From Streptomyces sp. NBC_01551 (GTDB taxonomy: Bacteria > Actinomycetota > Actinomycetes > Streptomycetales > Streptomycetaceae), in the NCBI RefSeq assembly GCF_026339935.1, contig NZ_JAPEPX010000001.1, positions 6,103,501-6,167,500 of the forward strand: a stretch of DNA of 64,000 bases, given 5' to 3'. Shown piece by piece: positions 18,906 through 26,875 of this stretch. The position numbers and the translations under genes are program-made. The number at the start of each line of letters is the position of its first letter. Positions within the stretch are counted from its first letter, which is position 1. The notes beneath the pieces were generated by a model, which saw nothing but the letters and a program-made list of their open reading frames with translations, made no database searches and had not been told where the DNA came from.

Positions 18906-19864
18906 ACCGTACGTTACCGGCTCGGGCCGGCCTGCTGGCCGCCCTGACGGCCCTGGTCCTGACGGGCTGTTCCGCCTCGGAGGGCGACGACGACACACCG
19001 GCCCCGTCCGGGAGACCGACGTCGTCCCCGTCCACGCCCACGACCGCGCCCCCGTCCTCCCCTTCCTCTTCCCCGTCCCCATCCACCGCGCCGTCGGGCT
19101 CCCCCTCGCCGCCGGCGTCCCCGTCCGGCGGGGCCTCGCCCGCACCGGGCGACCAGGCCAGGGCACGGTGGCGGCCGAAGCCCGGCCTCGCCTGGCAGTG
19201 GCAGCTGAACGGACGCTCCGACCCCACGGTCGACGTGCCCGTCTACGACATCGACGGCTTCGAGAACTCGGCGGCGGACGTGGCCCGGCTGCACCGGGAC
19301 GGCCGGAAGGTGATCTGCTACGTCAACGTCGGGGCCTGGGAGGACTTCCGGCCCGACCGGGACGCGTTCCCGGGCGCGCTCCTCGGCGAACCCAACGGCT
19401 GGCGCGGCGAGCGCTGGCTGGACATCCGCCGGCTCGACCTGCTGCGCCCGATCATGGAGCGGCGCTTCGACATGTGCCGCGAGAAGGGCTTCGACGCAGT
19501 GGAGCCCGACCTGATGGAGGGCTACGGCAACCACACCGGCTTCCCGCTGACGGCCGCGCACCAGCTCGCGTACAACCGCATGATCGCCGAGATCGCCCAT
19601 GCCCGCGGACTGTCGGTCGGCCTCAAGAACGACCTGCCACAGATCCCCCAGCTCGTCGGCGACTTCGACTTCGCCGTCAACGAGGAGTGCGCCCAGTTCG
19701 GCGAGTGCGACGCGCTGACCCCCTTCGTCAAGGCGGGCAAGGCCGTCTTCCACGTCGAGTACGAGGGCACGCCCGCGGCCTTCTGCCCCGAGTCCCGCGA
19801 GCTCAACCTGTCCTCGATGCTGAAGAAGCCCGAACTCGACACCTGGCGCAAGGCCTGCCCCTGA
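18902..19864 (+). CDS. GH114 endo-alpha-1,4-polygalactosaminidase-like lipoprotein (Ega3-like)
   Basis: The 320-residue lipoprotein has lipobox LTGC at Cys23, then a Pro/Ser/Thr-rich linker of about 65 residues. The GH114 barrel follows: WQWQLNGRSDPTVDVPVYDI, KVICYVNVGAWEDFRPDRD, ERWLDIRRLD, KGFDAVEPDLMEGYGNHTGF (the family's acidic catalytic region) and FAVNEECAQFGECD. GH114 enzymes such as fungal Ega3 and the hydrolase module of PelA cut alpha-1,4-galactosamine polymers. It probably trims or releases the cluster's polysaccharide at the cell surface. Last gene of the run; a hairpin follows. Confidence 0.87.
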   Translation: MNRTLPARAGLLAALTALVLTGCSASEGDDDTPAPSGRPTSSPSTPTTAPPSSPSSSPSPSTAPSGSPSPPASPSGGASPAPGDQARARWRPKPGLAWQWQLNGRSDPTVDVPVYDIDGFENSAADVARLHRDGRKVICYVNVGAWEDFRPDRDAFPGALLGEPNGWRGERWLDIRRLDLLRPIMERRFDMCREKGFDAVEPDLMEGYGNHTGFPLTAAHQLAYNRMIAEIAHARGLSVGLKNDLPQIPQLVGDFDFAVNEECAQFGECDALTPFVKAGKAVFHVEYEGTPAAFCPESRELNLSSMLKKPELDTWRKACP

Positions 19865-19865
19865 A

Positions 19866-19894
19866 GACGGCTCCGCACAGCGGCCGAGGCCGTC
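19866..19894. terminator. Bidirectional hairpin between two convergent operons
   Basis: GACGGC (19866-19871) and GCCGTC (19889-19894) can pair around a 17-base loop, with the inner GGCC elements adding structure. It fills the 33-bp gap between the GH114 gene and the convergent ABC transporter gene. The stem is short. Confidence 0.45.
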
Positions 19895-19897
19895 ACC

Positions 19898-22759
19898 TCA
19901 CCTGATCTGACGGCGGACCAGCTCGTGGAAGGGGCCGTCCGTGTCGGCGAGCAGTTCCGCGGGCGGTCCCTGCTGGGTGACCCGCCCCTGCGACATGACG
20001 ATCACCCGGTCGGCGTCCATGATCGTGGAGAGCCGGTGGGCGATCACGACGCGGGTGGCGCGCAGGGCCCGGGTGGACTCGATGACCACGCGCTGGGCCT
20101 CGTTGTCCAGCGCGCTGGTGGCCTCGTCCAGGAAGAGGACGCGCGGCTTGCGGATGAGGGCCTGGGCGATCATCAGCCGCTGGCGCTGGCCGCCCGAGAC
20201 GGTTCCCCCGCCGTCGGACAGCATCGTGTGCATGCCCATGGGCATGGCCTTGATGTCCTCGGCCAGGCCCGCCATGGCCGCCGCCTCCCAGGCCTCGTCG
20301 AGCGCATACGTCTCGGCGCCGCAGACGCAGTCGAGGATCGAGCCGGAGAAGGGCTGGGCGTTCTGCAGGACGACGCCGCACTGGCGGCGCACGGCCGCCT
20401 GGTCGAGCGCCGCCAGATCCTGGCCGTCGTACAGCACATGGCCGGAAGCGGGCTCGTCGAAGCCGATGAGCAGGCGCAGCAGTGTCGACTTGCCGCAGCC
20501 GCTGGCCCCGACGATCGCGACGAACTCACCCGGCCGCACCTGGAACGACACGTCGTCGAGTACGAGCGGGCCGCCGTCCGCGTACCGGTAGGACAGGTTC
20601 TTCGCCTCGATCGCGCCACTGAGCACGCCCGGCCGGGTGCTGGAGCCGCGGACTTCCGGGGCCGCCTGGAAGAGCGGTTTCACCTCCTCGAACATGGGCC
20701 GCACGGCGGCGGCCGAGACGAGTGCGCCGGTCAGCTGGGTGACGGAGGACAGCATCATCGTCACGGCCGTGCTGAAGGTGAGGAACTCGCTCGCCGACAT
20801 GGCGCCCCGGAACGGCCCGGCCAGCAGCATGAACATCAGCAGCGTGCACAGGGCGGGATAGACCGCGTTGAGCACGGTGATGACGTTCTTGATCCGGCCG
20901 ATGCGCTGCTGCAACTCGCGCGTGCGGGCGAACTCCCGTGCCCAGGCCGCGTAGGCGAAGCTCTCGGCCGCGGCGACGCGCAGCTTGGGCAGTCCCCGCA
21001 AGGTCTGGAACGCCTGGTTGTTGAGCTTGTTGCCGAGCTTGATCAAGCGCCGCTGGTAGCGCAGCTGCCACAGCCCCAGGCTCAGGAAGACCGCGCAGAC
21101 GACCAGCAGGAGGGCGACCGCCACCATCGCCAGCGGCACGCTGTAGACGAGCAGCAGCACCAGGTTCATGGTGGCGACCGTGCTCGCTTGTACGGTCACC
21201 GACCCGATGCCGGACAGCACGCGGCGGATGGAACTGATGCCCATCGCCGCGCTCGCCAGCTCGCCGGTGGAGCGGCCGGCGAAGAACGTCACCGGCAGCC
21301 GCAACAGCCGGTCCCACACGGCCGGCTGCAACGTGGCCTCGATGCGGCCCTCCATGCGCAGGATGGAGACGTTCTGCAGCAGCATGAAGGCGGCCGAGAC
21401 GACGCTGGTCGCGATGAGCGCCAGGGCGCTCTGCACGATGAGGCTGTTCTCGGCGCGGGGCACGTACTCGCCGAGCACCTTGCCGGTGGCGATCGGTACG
21501 AGCGCGCCCAGGCCGACCGCGACCAGCCCGCCCAGGACGAGGCTGCGCAGGTCCTCGCCGGTGCCGCGCAGACTGAAGCGCAGCAGCGGCAGCAGGCCCG
21601 CCTTCCCGTCGGGCAGCGGGCGGTAGAGCATGACGGCGGACGGTTCGAAGGCGTCCGCGCGGTCCCCGTCCACGCGCTCGCGCGCGCCGGTCGCGGGGTC
21701 CACGGCCTCGTACCGGCCGCGCCGCCACAGCAGCGCGACCGGCGTCCCGTCCTCCTCGCGCCGGCCCACCAGGGGCCCGCTGTTCTCCCGCCACCACCGG
21801 CCGCCGAGCTTGACGACACGGGTCCGGACGCGTGAGGCGAGCGCGATGTGCTCGACGGGATCGATCCGCCCGGACGCGGCCGTCACCGGCCCCGGATCGG
21901 ACAGGGCGATGCCGGCCTCGCCGGCGACCAGGCGGCACACCGCGAACGTCGCGTCGTCCCGATCGCCGCGGCGCGAACGCCTGCCCGAGCGGTCGATGGA
22001 AGCCAGCAGGGTCCGGTCGGCCTGGGTGCGGGCGCTCTCGCCGGCCTCGATGCCGGCCGCCGTGCGGTGCTCGTGGGCGCGCTCGCGCTGCTCGATCCAA
22101 TGGTCCAAGGCGTACAGCAGCCGGTACTGCTGGTCGACCACGCCCTGCCACATCGCCGCGTCCACGAGGAGCGCGGCGGACGTGCCGACGGCGTCGTGTC
22201 CCTCGTACGGCTCGTACACGGCGCCGTACCGGACGCTGCCCGCGGTGATCTGGATCCAGAGGACGTCCTCGTCCCCGCCGCCCCGGCCGATGGCACCGCG
22301 GTTCTCCAGGGGTGCCTGGTTGAGCACCCGCAGGCCGCGGCCGACGCCGAGCGCGAAGGCGTACTCCAGGGGGCTCAGCGGCGCCTCGGCGCCCGCGTGC
22401 TGCCCCTGGTCCCACCAGTCGCCGTACTCGGGGCCGCGATGCAGCTCGTGCAGCTCGATGCGGCGCAGCCGGCAGCCCCGCAGCGGCCGGGCGGTCAGGG
22501 TGTGCTCGGGTCCCTCGGCCGGGCCCAGCAGCAGCGTGCCCGCCTCCAGCCGGCCGAGGAAATGCCAGTGCCCCGCCTGGGCGGCGTCCACGGCGAACAG
22601 GTCCAGCTCGCCGTCCACGACGAGCCACAGCACGAGCGGGCCCTCCAGGTACACACTGCGCAGGCCGTCACAGTCCACCTCCGAGCCCAGCCCGCCCAGG
22701 GCCGCGACGACCGGATCCGGTGCGACGTGCGTCTGATGAAGGGACGTCACCTCAGTCAC
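19898..22759 (-). CDS. NHLM-type peptide export ABC transporter, permease/ATPase subunit
   Basis: The 953-residue protein has a long N-terminal region of about 350 residues (cyclic-nucleotide-binding-like in this family), a six-helix transmembrane domain about residues 395-680, and a C-terminal ATPase with Walker A VAIVGASGCGKSTLLRLLIG, signature TVSGGQRQRLMIAQAL and Walker B RVLFLDEATSALD. The fused N-terminal domain is typical of the second ABC subunit of NHLM bacteriocin systems (TIGR03797-like). GTG start one base after the stop of the C39-peptidase transporter gene. It should work with that transporter and the HlyD-like protein to export the double-glycine-leader peptide encoded upstream. 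Confidence 0.9.
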   Translation of the reverse strand: MTEVTSLHQTHVAPDPVVAALGGLGSEVDCDGLRSVYLEGPLVLWLVVDGELDLFAVDAAQAGHWHFLGRLEAGTLLLGPAEGPEHTLTARPLRGCRLRRIELHELHRGPEYGDWWDQGQHAGAEAPLSPLEYAFALGVGRGLRVLNQAPLENRGAIGRGGGDEDVLWIQITAGSVRYGAVYEPYEGHDAVGTSAALLVDAAMWQGVVDQQYRLLYALDHWIEQRERAHEHRTAAGIEAGESARTQADRTLLASIDRSGRRSRRGDRDDATFAVCRLVAGEAGIALSDPGPVTAASGRIDPVEHIALASRVRTRVVKLGGRWWRENSGPLVGRREEDGTPVALLWRRGRYEAVDPATGARERVDGDRADAFEPSAVMLYRPLPDGKAGLLPLLRFSLRGTGEDLRSLVLGGLVAVGLGALVPIATGKVLGEYVPRAENSLIVQSALALIATSVVSAAFMLLQNVSILRMEGRIEATLQPAVWDRLLRLPVTFFAGRSTGELASAAMGISSIRRVLSGIGSVTVQASTVATMNLVLLLVYSVPLAMVAVALLLVVCAVFLSLGLWQLRYQRRLIKLGNKLNNQAFQTLRGLPKLRVAAAESFAYAAWAREFARTRELQQRIGRIKNVITVLNAVYPALCTLLMFMLLAGPFRGAMSASEFLTFSTAVTMMLSSVTQLTGALVSAAAVRPMFEEVKPLFQAAPEVRGSSTRPGVLSGAIEAKNLSYRYADGGPLVLDDVSFQVRPGEFVAIVGASGCGKSTLLRLLIGFDEPASGHVLYDGQDLAALDQAAVRRQCGVVLQNAQPFSGSILDCVCGAETYALDEAWEAAAMAGLAEDIKAMPMGMHTMLSDGGGTVSGGQRQRLMIAQALIRKPRVLFLDEATSALDNEAQRVVIESTRALRATRVVIAHRLSTIMDADRVIVMSQGRVTQQGPPAELLADTDGPFHELVRRQIR

Positions 22760-22760
22760 C

Positions 22761-25022
22761 TCAGTGCTCCTTGACCAGTTCGGCGTACGCGCCCCGCGCG
22801 GCGATCAGGTCCTCGTGCCGGCCGCGTTCGACGACGGTGCCGCGGTCGAGGACGACGATCTCGTCGCTGTCGCGCACCGTGCTCAGCCGGTGGGCGATGA
22901 CGACGCAGGCGCATCCGCGCCGGCGCAGATTGTCGATGACGATCCGCTCGGTCGCCGCGTCCAGGGCGCTGGTCACCTCGTCCAGGACCATGACGCTCGG
23001 GCGGCGCACCAGCGCCCGGGCGATCTCCAGGCGCTGGCGCTGGCCGCCGGAGAAGTTGCGGCCGTCCTGCTCGACACGGCCGTGGATGCCGCCGGCCCTG
23101 CGCGCGACCACGTCGTACACGGCGGCGTCCTCCAGGGCGGCGATGACGGCCTCGTCCGGGATGGAGGGGTCCCACAGCGCGACGTTGTCGCGGACGGTGC
23201 CCTCGAAGAGGAACACGTCCTGGTCGACGAAGGAGACGGAGGCGGCCAGCGCGCCGCGCGGGATGTCCTCCAGCCTCATCCCGTCGATGCGGATGGCGCC
23301 CTTCCAGGGGGTGTAGAGGCCGGACAGCAGCCGGGAGACGGTGGACTTGCCGCTGCCGGAGCCGCCGACGAGCGCGACCTGCCGGCCGGGACCGACCGAG
23401 AGCGAGAAGTCCTCCAGCAGCGGGGCGTCCAGCGGGTTGTAGCCGAAGGTGACGCCGTCCAGCTCCACATGGCCCTTCAGGCGCCGGGTGCCGGCGGGGG
23501 GATCGCGCCGTGCGCAGCGCGGGTCGACGGGGAAGTTCTCGACGTCCTTGAGTCGGACGACGTCGGCCGCGAAGTCCTGGATCCGTCCGGCGACGCCGCC
23601 CAGACGGGAGATCGGGGCGGTGAAGCTGGTCACCAGGGCCTGGAAGGCGACGAGCAGACCGACCGACAGGTGCCCCTCAGCCGCCCGCAGACCGCCGATC
23701 ATCAGGATCAGCGCGCTGTTGAGCGCGGCCAGCGTGGGCGCGACGATCGCGAGCCACGCACTGGGCACACCGAGCCGCTGCTGCACGTCGAGCGTGACCG
23801 CGTGCTGGCCCGCCCAGCGGCGGAAGAAGCCGTTCTCGCCGCCGGTCGCCTTCATCGTCTCGATGAGCTGGAGACCGCTGTACGAGGTGTTGGTGAGCCG
23901 GGCGCTCTCGGCGCGCAGCTTCTGGGTGCCGGTGGCCCGCACCCGGATCACGATGCGCAGGGCCACGACGTTGAGCAGCGCGATCAGCACGCCGACGAGG
24001 GTGAGTTGCGGGTCGTAGGTCCACAGCAGCACGGCGTACAGGACGACCACCACGGCGTCCACGCCGGCGGCGGCCAGGTCCCGGGCGAGGGTCTCGGCGA
24101 CGGTGTCGTTGGACTGCAGGCGCTGGACCAGGTCGGCCGGGTTGCGCTGGGAGAAGAAGGCGACCGGAAGCCTGAGCAGGTGCCGCACGAAGCGGGCGCT
24201 GCCCAGGGTCGAGGAGATGATGCGCCCGCGCAGCAGGTTGGTCTGCTGCAACGCGGTGAGCACCGCCGTGAGCACCAGGGCCGCCGCCATCGACGCGAAG
24301 AGCACACCCAGCACGGACGTCTGCTCGCCGATCAGGAACATGTCGATGTACGTCCGGCTCAGCGCGGGTACCGTCGCCCCGACGGCCACCAGGAGGAGGC
24401 TGGAGACCACGGCTGCGAGCATGGTCCCGGACGTGCCGCGCAGGCGGGCCGGCAGGGCGCCCATGACACCGGGCTTGCGGCCGGTGCGGCGGAAGCCGTC
24501 GCCGGGCTCGAAGGTGAGCACGACGCCTGTGAAGCTGGTGTCGAACTCGTCCATCGGGACGAACCGACGGCCCTTGCCCGGATCGTTGACGTACACGCCC
24601 CGGCGGCCGAAGCGGCGGCCCGTGCCGTCGTAGACGACGTAGTGGTTGAACTCCCAGAAGAGGATGGCCGGCGGGCTCACTCCGGCGAGCGCGGCCAGGT
24701 CCATCTGCATGCCCTTGGCCTTCAGCCCGTAACTGCGGGCGGCCTTGAGGAGGTTGCTGGCGCGGGACCCGTCACGGGAGACCCCGCAGGCGATGCGGAG
24801 CTCTTCCAGGGGGACGAAACGACCGAAGTGGCCGAGCACCATGGCCAGCGCGGCCGCGCCGCACTCCACCGCCTCCATCTGGAGCACGGTGGGGGTGCGC
24901 ACGCTCCGGGGCGTGCGGCCCCGGGGGGCGGGAGCGGGTCTGCCGTGCGAGGAGCGGCGTCCGGCGTTCTTGTCGGCCGGGTGCGGGCGGCGGCGGCGCG
25001 TGCCGCCCCGGGGCGCGGTCAC
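22761..25022 (-). CDS. NHLM-type peptide exporter with N-terminal C39 peptidase
   Basis: The 753-residue protein contains a C39 leader peptidase (catalytic Cys54 in VLQMEAVECGAAALAMVLGH and His in FWEFNHYVVYDG), a six-helix membrane domain, and an ATPase with LVGGSGSGKSTVSRLL, NFSGGQRQRLEIARAL and VMVLDEVTSALD. It should cut the leader after Gly-Gly while exporting the core. The GTG at 25022 overlaps the HlyD-like gene stop as GTGA, so I prefer it to longer in-frame possibilities. The first 40 residues are a basic, low-complexity extension before the peptidase. Confidence 0.92.
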   Translation of the reverse strand: MTAPRGGTRRRRPHPADKNAGRRSSHGRPAPAPRGRTPRSVRTPTVLQMEAVECGAAALAMVLGHFGRFVPLEELRIACGVSRDGSRASNLLKAARSYGLKAKGMQMDLAALAGVSPPAILFWEFNHYVVYDGTGRRFGRRGVYVNDPGKGRRFVPMDEFDTSFTGVVLTFEPGDGFRRTGRKPGVMGALPARLRGTSGTMLAAVVSSLLLVAVGATVPALSRTYIDMFLIGEQTSVLGVLFASMAAALVLTAVLTALQQTNLLRGRIISSTLGSARFVRHLLRLPVAFFSQRNPADLVQRLQSNDTVAETLARDLAAAGVDAVVVVLYAVLLWTYDPQLTLVGVLIALLNVVALRIVIRVRATGTQKLRAESARLTNTSYSGLQLIETMKATGGENGFFRRWAGQHAVTLDVQQRLGVPSAWLAIVAPTLAALNSALILMIGGLRAAEGHLSVGLLVAFQALVTSFTAPISRLGGVAGRIQDFAADVVRLKDVENFPVDPRCARRDPPAGTRRLKGHVELDGVTFGYNPLDAPLLEDFSLSVGPGRQVALVGGSGSGKSTVSRLLSGLYTPWKGAIRIDGMRLEDIPRGALAASVSFVDQDVFLFEGTVRDNVALWDPSIPDEAVIAALEDAAVYDVVARRAGGIHGRVEQDGRNFSGGQRQRLEIARALVRRPSVMVLDEVTSALDAATERIVIDNLRRRGCACVVIAHRLSTVRDSDEIVVLDRGTVVERGRHEDLIAARGAYAELVKEH

Positions 25023-25825
25023 GGCAGCAGCCAGTCGACGGGCCGCTGGGCGGCGAGGTGGACGGCCGCGGTGACCGGTGTCATGGAGTCGACGGCGTAC
25101 GGGGGCCCGTCCGTGGAGGACCACCGGTAGCCGGACTCGGTCGCGGAGGAACGGTCGAGCTGAACGAGCACGGCGACGGGGTTGCCCCGCCGCACGAACT
25201 GCGCGGCGAGCCGGCCGTCGCCGAGGAAGCCGCTGATCTGCGCCTCCGTCCGGGGAGCGCGTCCGATCTCCTTGACCCGGCCGCGCAGCACGCCGAACCG
25301 CTGCTGCGGGACGGACTGGACGGTCAGGTCGACCGGGGCGCCGACGGGGATCGCCGCCGCGCTTCCGCCGGGCACGTAGAGCACGGCCACCAGCGGGTCG
25401 TCCGGGTCCTTCACGCGTTCCACCGTCGCGAGGTCCGCGCCGGTCGTGACGACCGAACCGGTCTTGGCGACGAGGGTCGTCACCCGCCCGCCGGCCACCA
25501 TGCGCACGGCCCGCTCGCCGCGGTCCGTACTGACCTGGAACAGGGGCGCGCCCGCGGACAGCAGCTGGCCCTCCTTGGCGAGGACCGCGCTGACCTGACC
25601 CGCGTAGGGGCTCTGCAACAGGTAGCTGCCCTCGGCCCGGGTGAGGATGCCGGGTCCGCTCAGTTTGGAGGACACCGATCCGGTGAATGCCCAGAAACCC
25701 GCGGCCGCCATGACGGCGACCGTGACGGCCAGGACGAGCCGGCCCTGCGGGCGCGCGAAGCGTACCGGCAGATCGAGTTCCTCGGGTGATTGCAGCTTGG
25801 AAAGCGCCTTTTGACGGAACTGCAC
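25019..25825 (-). CDS. HlyD-like secretion (adaptor) protein of the NHLM system
   Basis: The 268-residue protein has one membrane segment (LVLAVTVAVMAAAGFWAF, about residues 30-48) followed by biotinyl/lipoyl-like halves: SPYAGQVSAVLAKEGQLLSA and GRVTTLVAKTGSVVTTGADL. This is the layout of NHLM bacteriocin system secretion proteins (TIGR03794-like). In a single-membrane actinobacterium it probably bridges transporter and cell wall. GTG start with GAAGGA 8 bases upstream. It is the first transporter gene after the peptide gene, separated from it by a strong hairpin. Confidence 0.87.
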   Translation of the reverse strand: MQFRQKALSKLQSPEELDLPVRFARPQGRLVLAVTVAVMAAAGFWAFTGSVSSKLSGPGILTRAEGSYLLQSPYAGQVSAVLAKEGQLLSAGAPLFQVSTDRGERAVRMVAGGRVTTLVAKTGSVVTTGADLATVERVKDPDDPLVAVLYVPGGSAAAIPVGAPVDLTVQSVPQQRFGVLRGRVKEIGRAPRTEAQISGFLGDGRLAAQFVRRGNPVAVLVQLDRSSATESGYRWSSTDGPPYAVDSMTPVTAAVHLAAQRPVDWLLP

Positions 25826-25904
25826 GGACTATTCCTTCGACTGCATTCGCAACACCGTTGCTGAATTACCTGGTTGATGCTCGCGGCCCATGGGCCGCGG
25901 GCAC

Positions 25905-25946
25905 CCCGTGAACCCCGGAACGGGGGGATGTTCCGGGGTTCACGGG
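25905..25946 (-). terminator. Attenuator hairpin between peptide gene and exporter operon
   Basis: A perfect 17-bp stem (25905-25921 with 25930-25946, loop of 8) lies 15 bases after the peptide gene's stop codon. A second 18-bp palindrome (CGCGGCCCATGGGCCGCG, 25882-25899) follows. Such an arrangement lets the peptide be made in excess over its exporter. Confidence 0.88.
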
Positions 25947-25961
25947 AAGCGGCTGTCCGGC

Positions 25962-26180
25962 TCAGATACCGGCGACACCGACACGAACGCCGGCGATGCC
26001 CTCGACCTGGCCGGGCACGGCCAGCGCACCCTGGACGGTCTGCAGGGACGTCACCGTGCCCAGCACGGTGCTGACGTCGCCGGTCACGGCGCCGAGCAGA
26101 CCACCGGAAATACCGATACCACCGGAAACGGCGTCCAGTTCGGCGTCGGCGATCTCACGGGTCTCGATGTCGTTACGCAT
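25962..26180 (-). CDS. Double-glycine-leader secreted peptide (bacteriocin-like), cysteine-free core
   Basis: The 72-residue product has a 21-residue acidic leader ending in a C39-type site (REIADAELDAVSGG). The 51-residue core is rich in Gly, Val, Leu and Ala (GGLLGAVTGDVSTVLGTV, then ALAVPGQVEGIAGVRVGVAG) with no Cys, Lys or aromatic residues. The ATG at 26180 has GAAGGG 10 bases upstream; an in-frame ATG at 26198 lacks a site. A second Ser-Gly-Gly six residues later is an alternative cleavage point. With no lanthionine or other modifying enzyme nearby, it is likely an unmodified class II-type peptide exported by the adjacent NHLM system. Target and activity are unknown. Confidence 0.85.
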   Translation of the reverse strand: MRNDIETREIADAELDAVSGGIGISGGLLGAVTGDVSTVLGTVTSLQTVQGALAVPGQVEGIAGVRVGVAGI

Positions 26181-26875
26181 TGTGTGCGCACCCTTCATTC
26201 AGCTGGCTTTTCTACATGGCCGCGACGGCCCCGACCGGTGTCGACCACCGTTCCGGAAACCGCCGCGGCCCAGATGTAAGCACGCGAACGGGGTACCCGG
26301 CGAACCGCGTTGACGTCTTCTGACGCTCGATGAGGACACTCGAATGCGGGGTTTTCCGATTCATTCGGAAGATCACCACAACTTCTTCCCGAGATCGAGT
26401 AACGAATGTGGACGGCACTTCGCCAACAGGGAACGTAACCGGACATACAATCACCAACCGGATGGATCATTTCCGGCATTTCGGTGACCGAGGTAAGGGG
26501 AAGCGTCCACTCCACTCTCACCGTGTGAAGATTCGCGGCAGCAACGCTCGGTGACGTACTCGGTACGGTGCGGAAGTGCGCCCGAGGGTGGGGCCCGGCA
26601 ACGCGGGGTGCGCGTTCACTCGAAAGAGGGTGTGTCCGGCCGTAACCCGCTCGGGAGCTCGCATATCCGACTGGCATATGCGTGCGGCTGGTGACGCATG
26701 GTGTATTGATGATTACGCACCGTGATCGGATGTGTGTTGCGCTGCGGTACGTGTCTCCACATCCAGGCACCGCCGTGGCACACCCGTGCCCTCGTTCACG
26801 GGTGGCCGTGGCCCCGCCGTCACTGCCAGAGAGGCTCCGCCGCGACCACGTGGCCGGAGCGGAGGGTGAGTACGC
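26181..26875. other. Gene-free 695-bp divergent intergenic region, lower GC
   Basis: I see no convincing gene here. The base composition is visibly less GC-rich than the flanks. It must hold the minus-strand promoter of the peptide gene and the plus-strand promoter of the large DUF6603 operon. One inverted repeat, GCATAT (26661-26666) with ATATGC (26676-26681), is a possible operator for the rightward operon. No -10/-35 pair stands out. Confidence 0.6.

Noticed and set aside
25962..26180. Lanthipeptide or other modified-peptide precursor
   Set aside because: The core has no cysteine and no LanB/C/M-type, radical SAM or cyclodehydratase gene lies nearby; kept only as an unmodified Gly-Gly-leader peptide.
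26195..26770. 191-codon minus-strand frame in the intergenic region before the DUF6603 gene
   Set aside because: It overlaps the peptide gene's leader region, has no ribosome-binding site and no protein-like pattern; the open frame probably follows from base composition.
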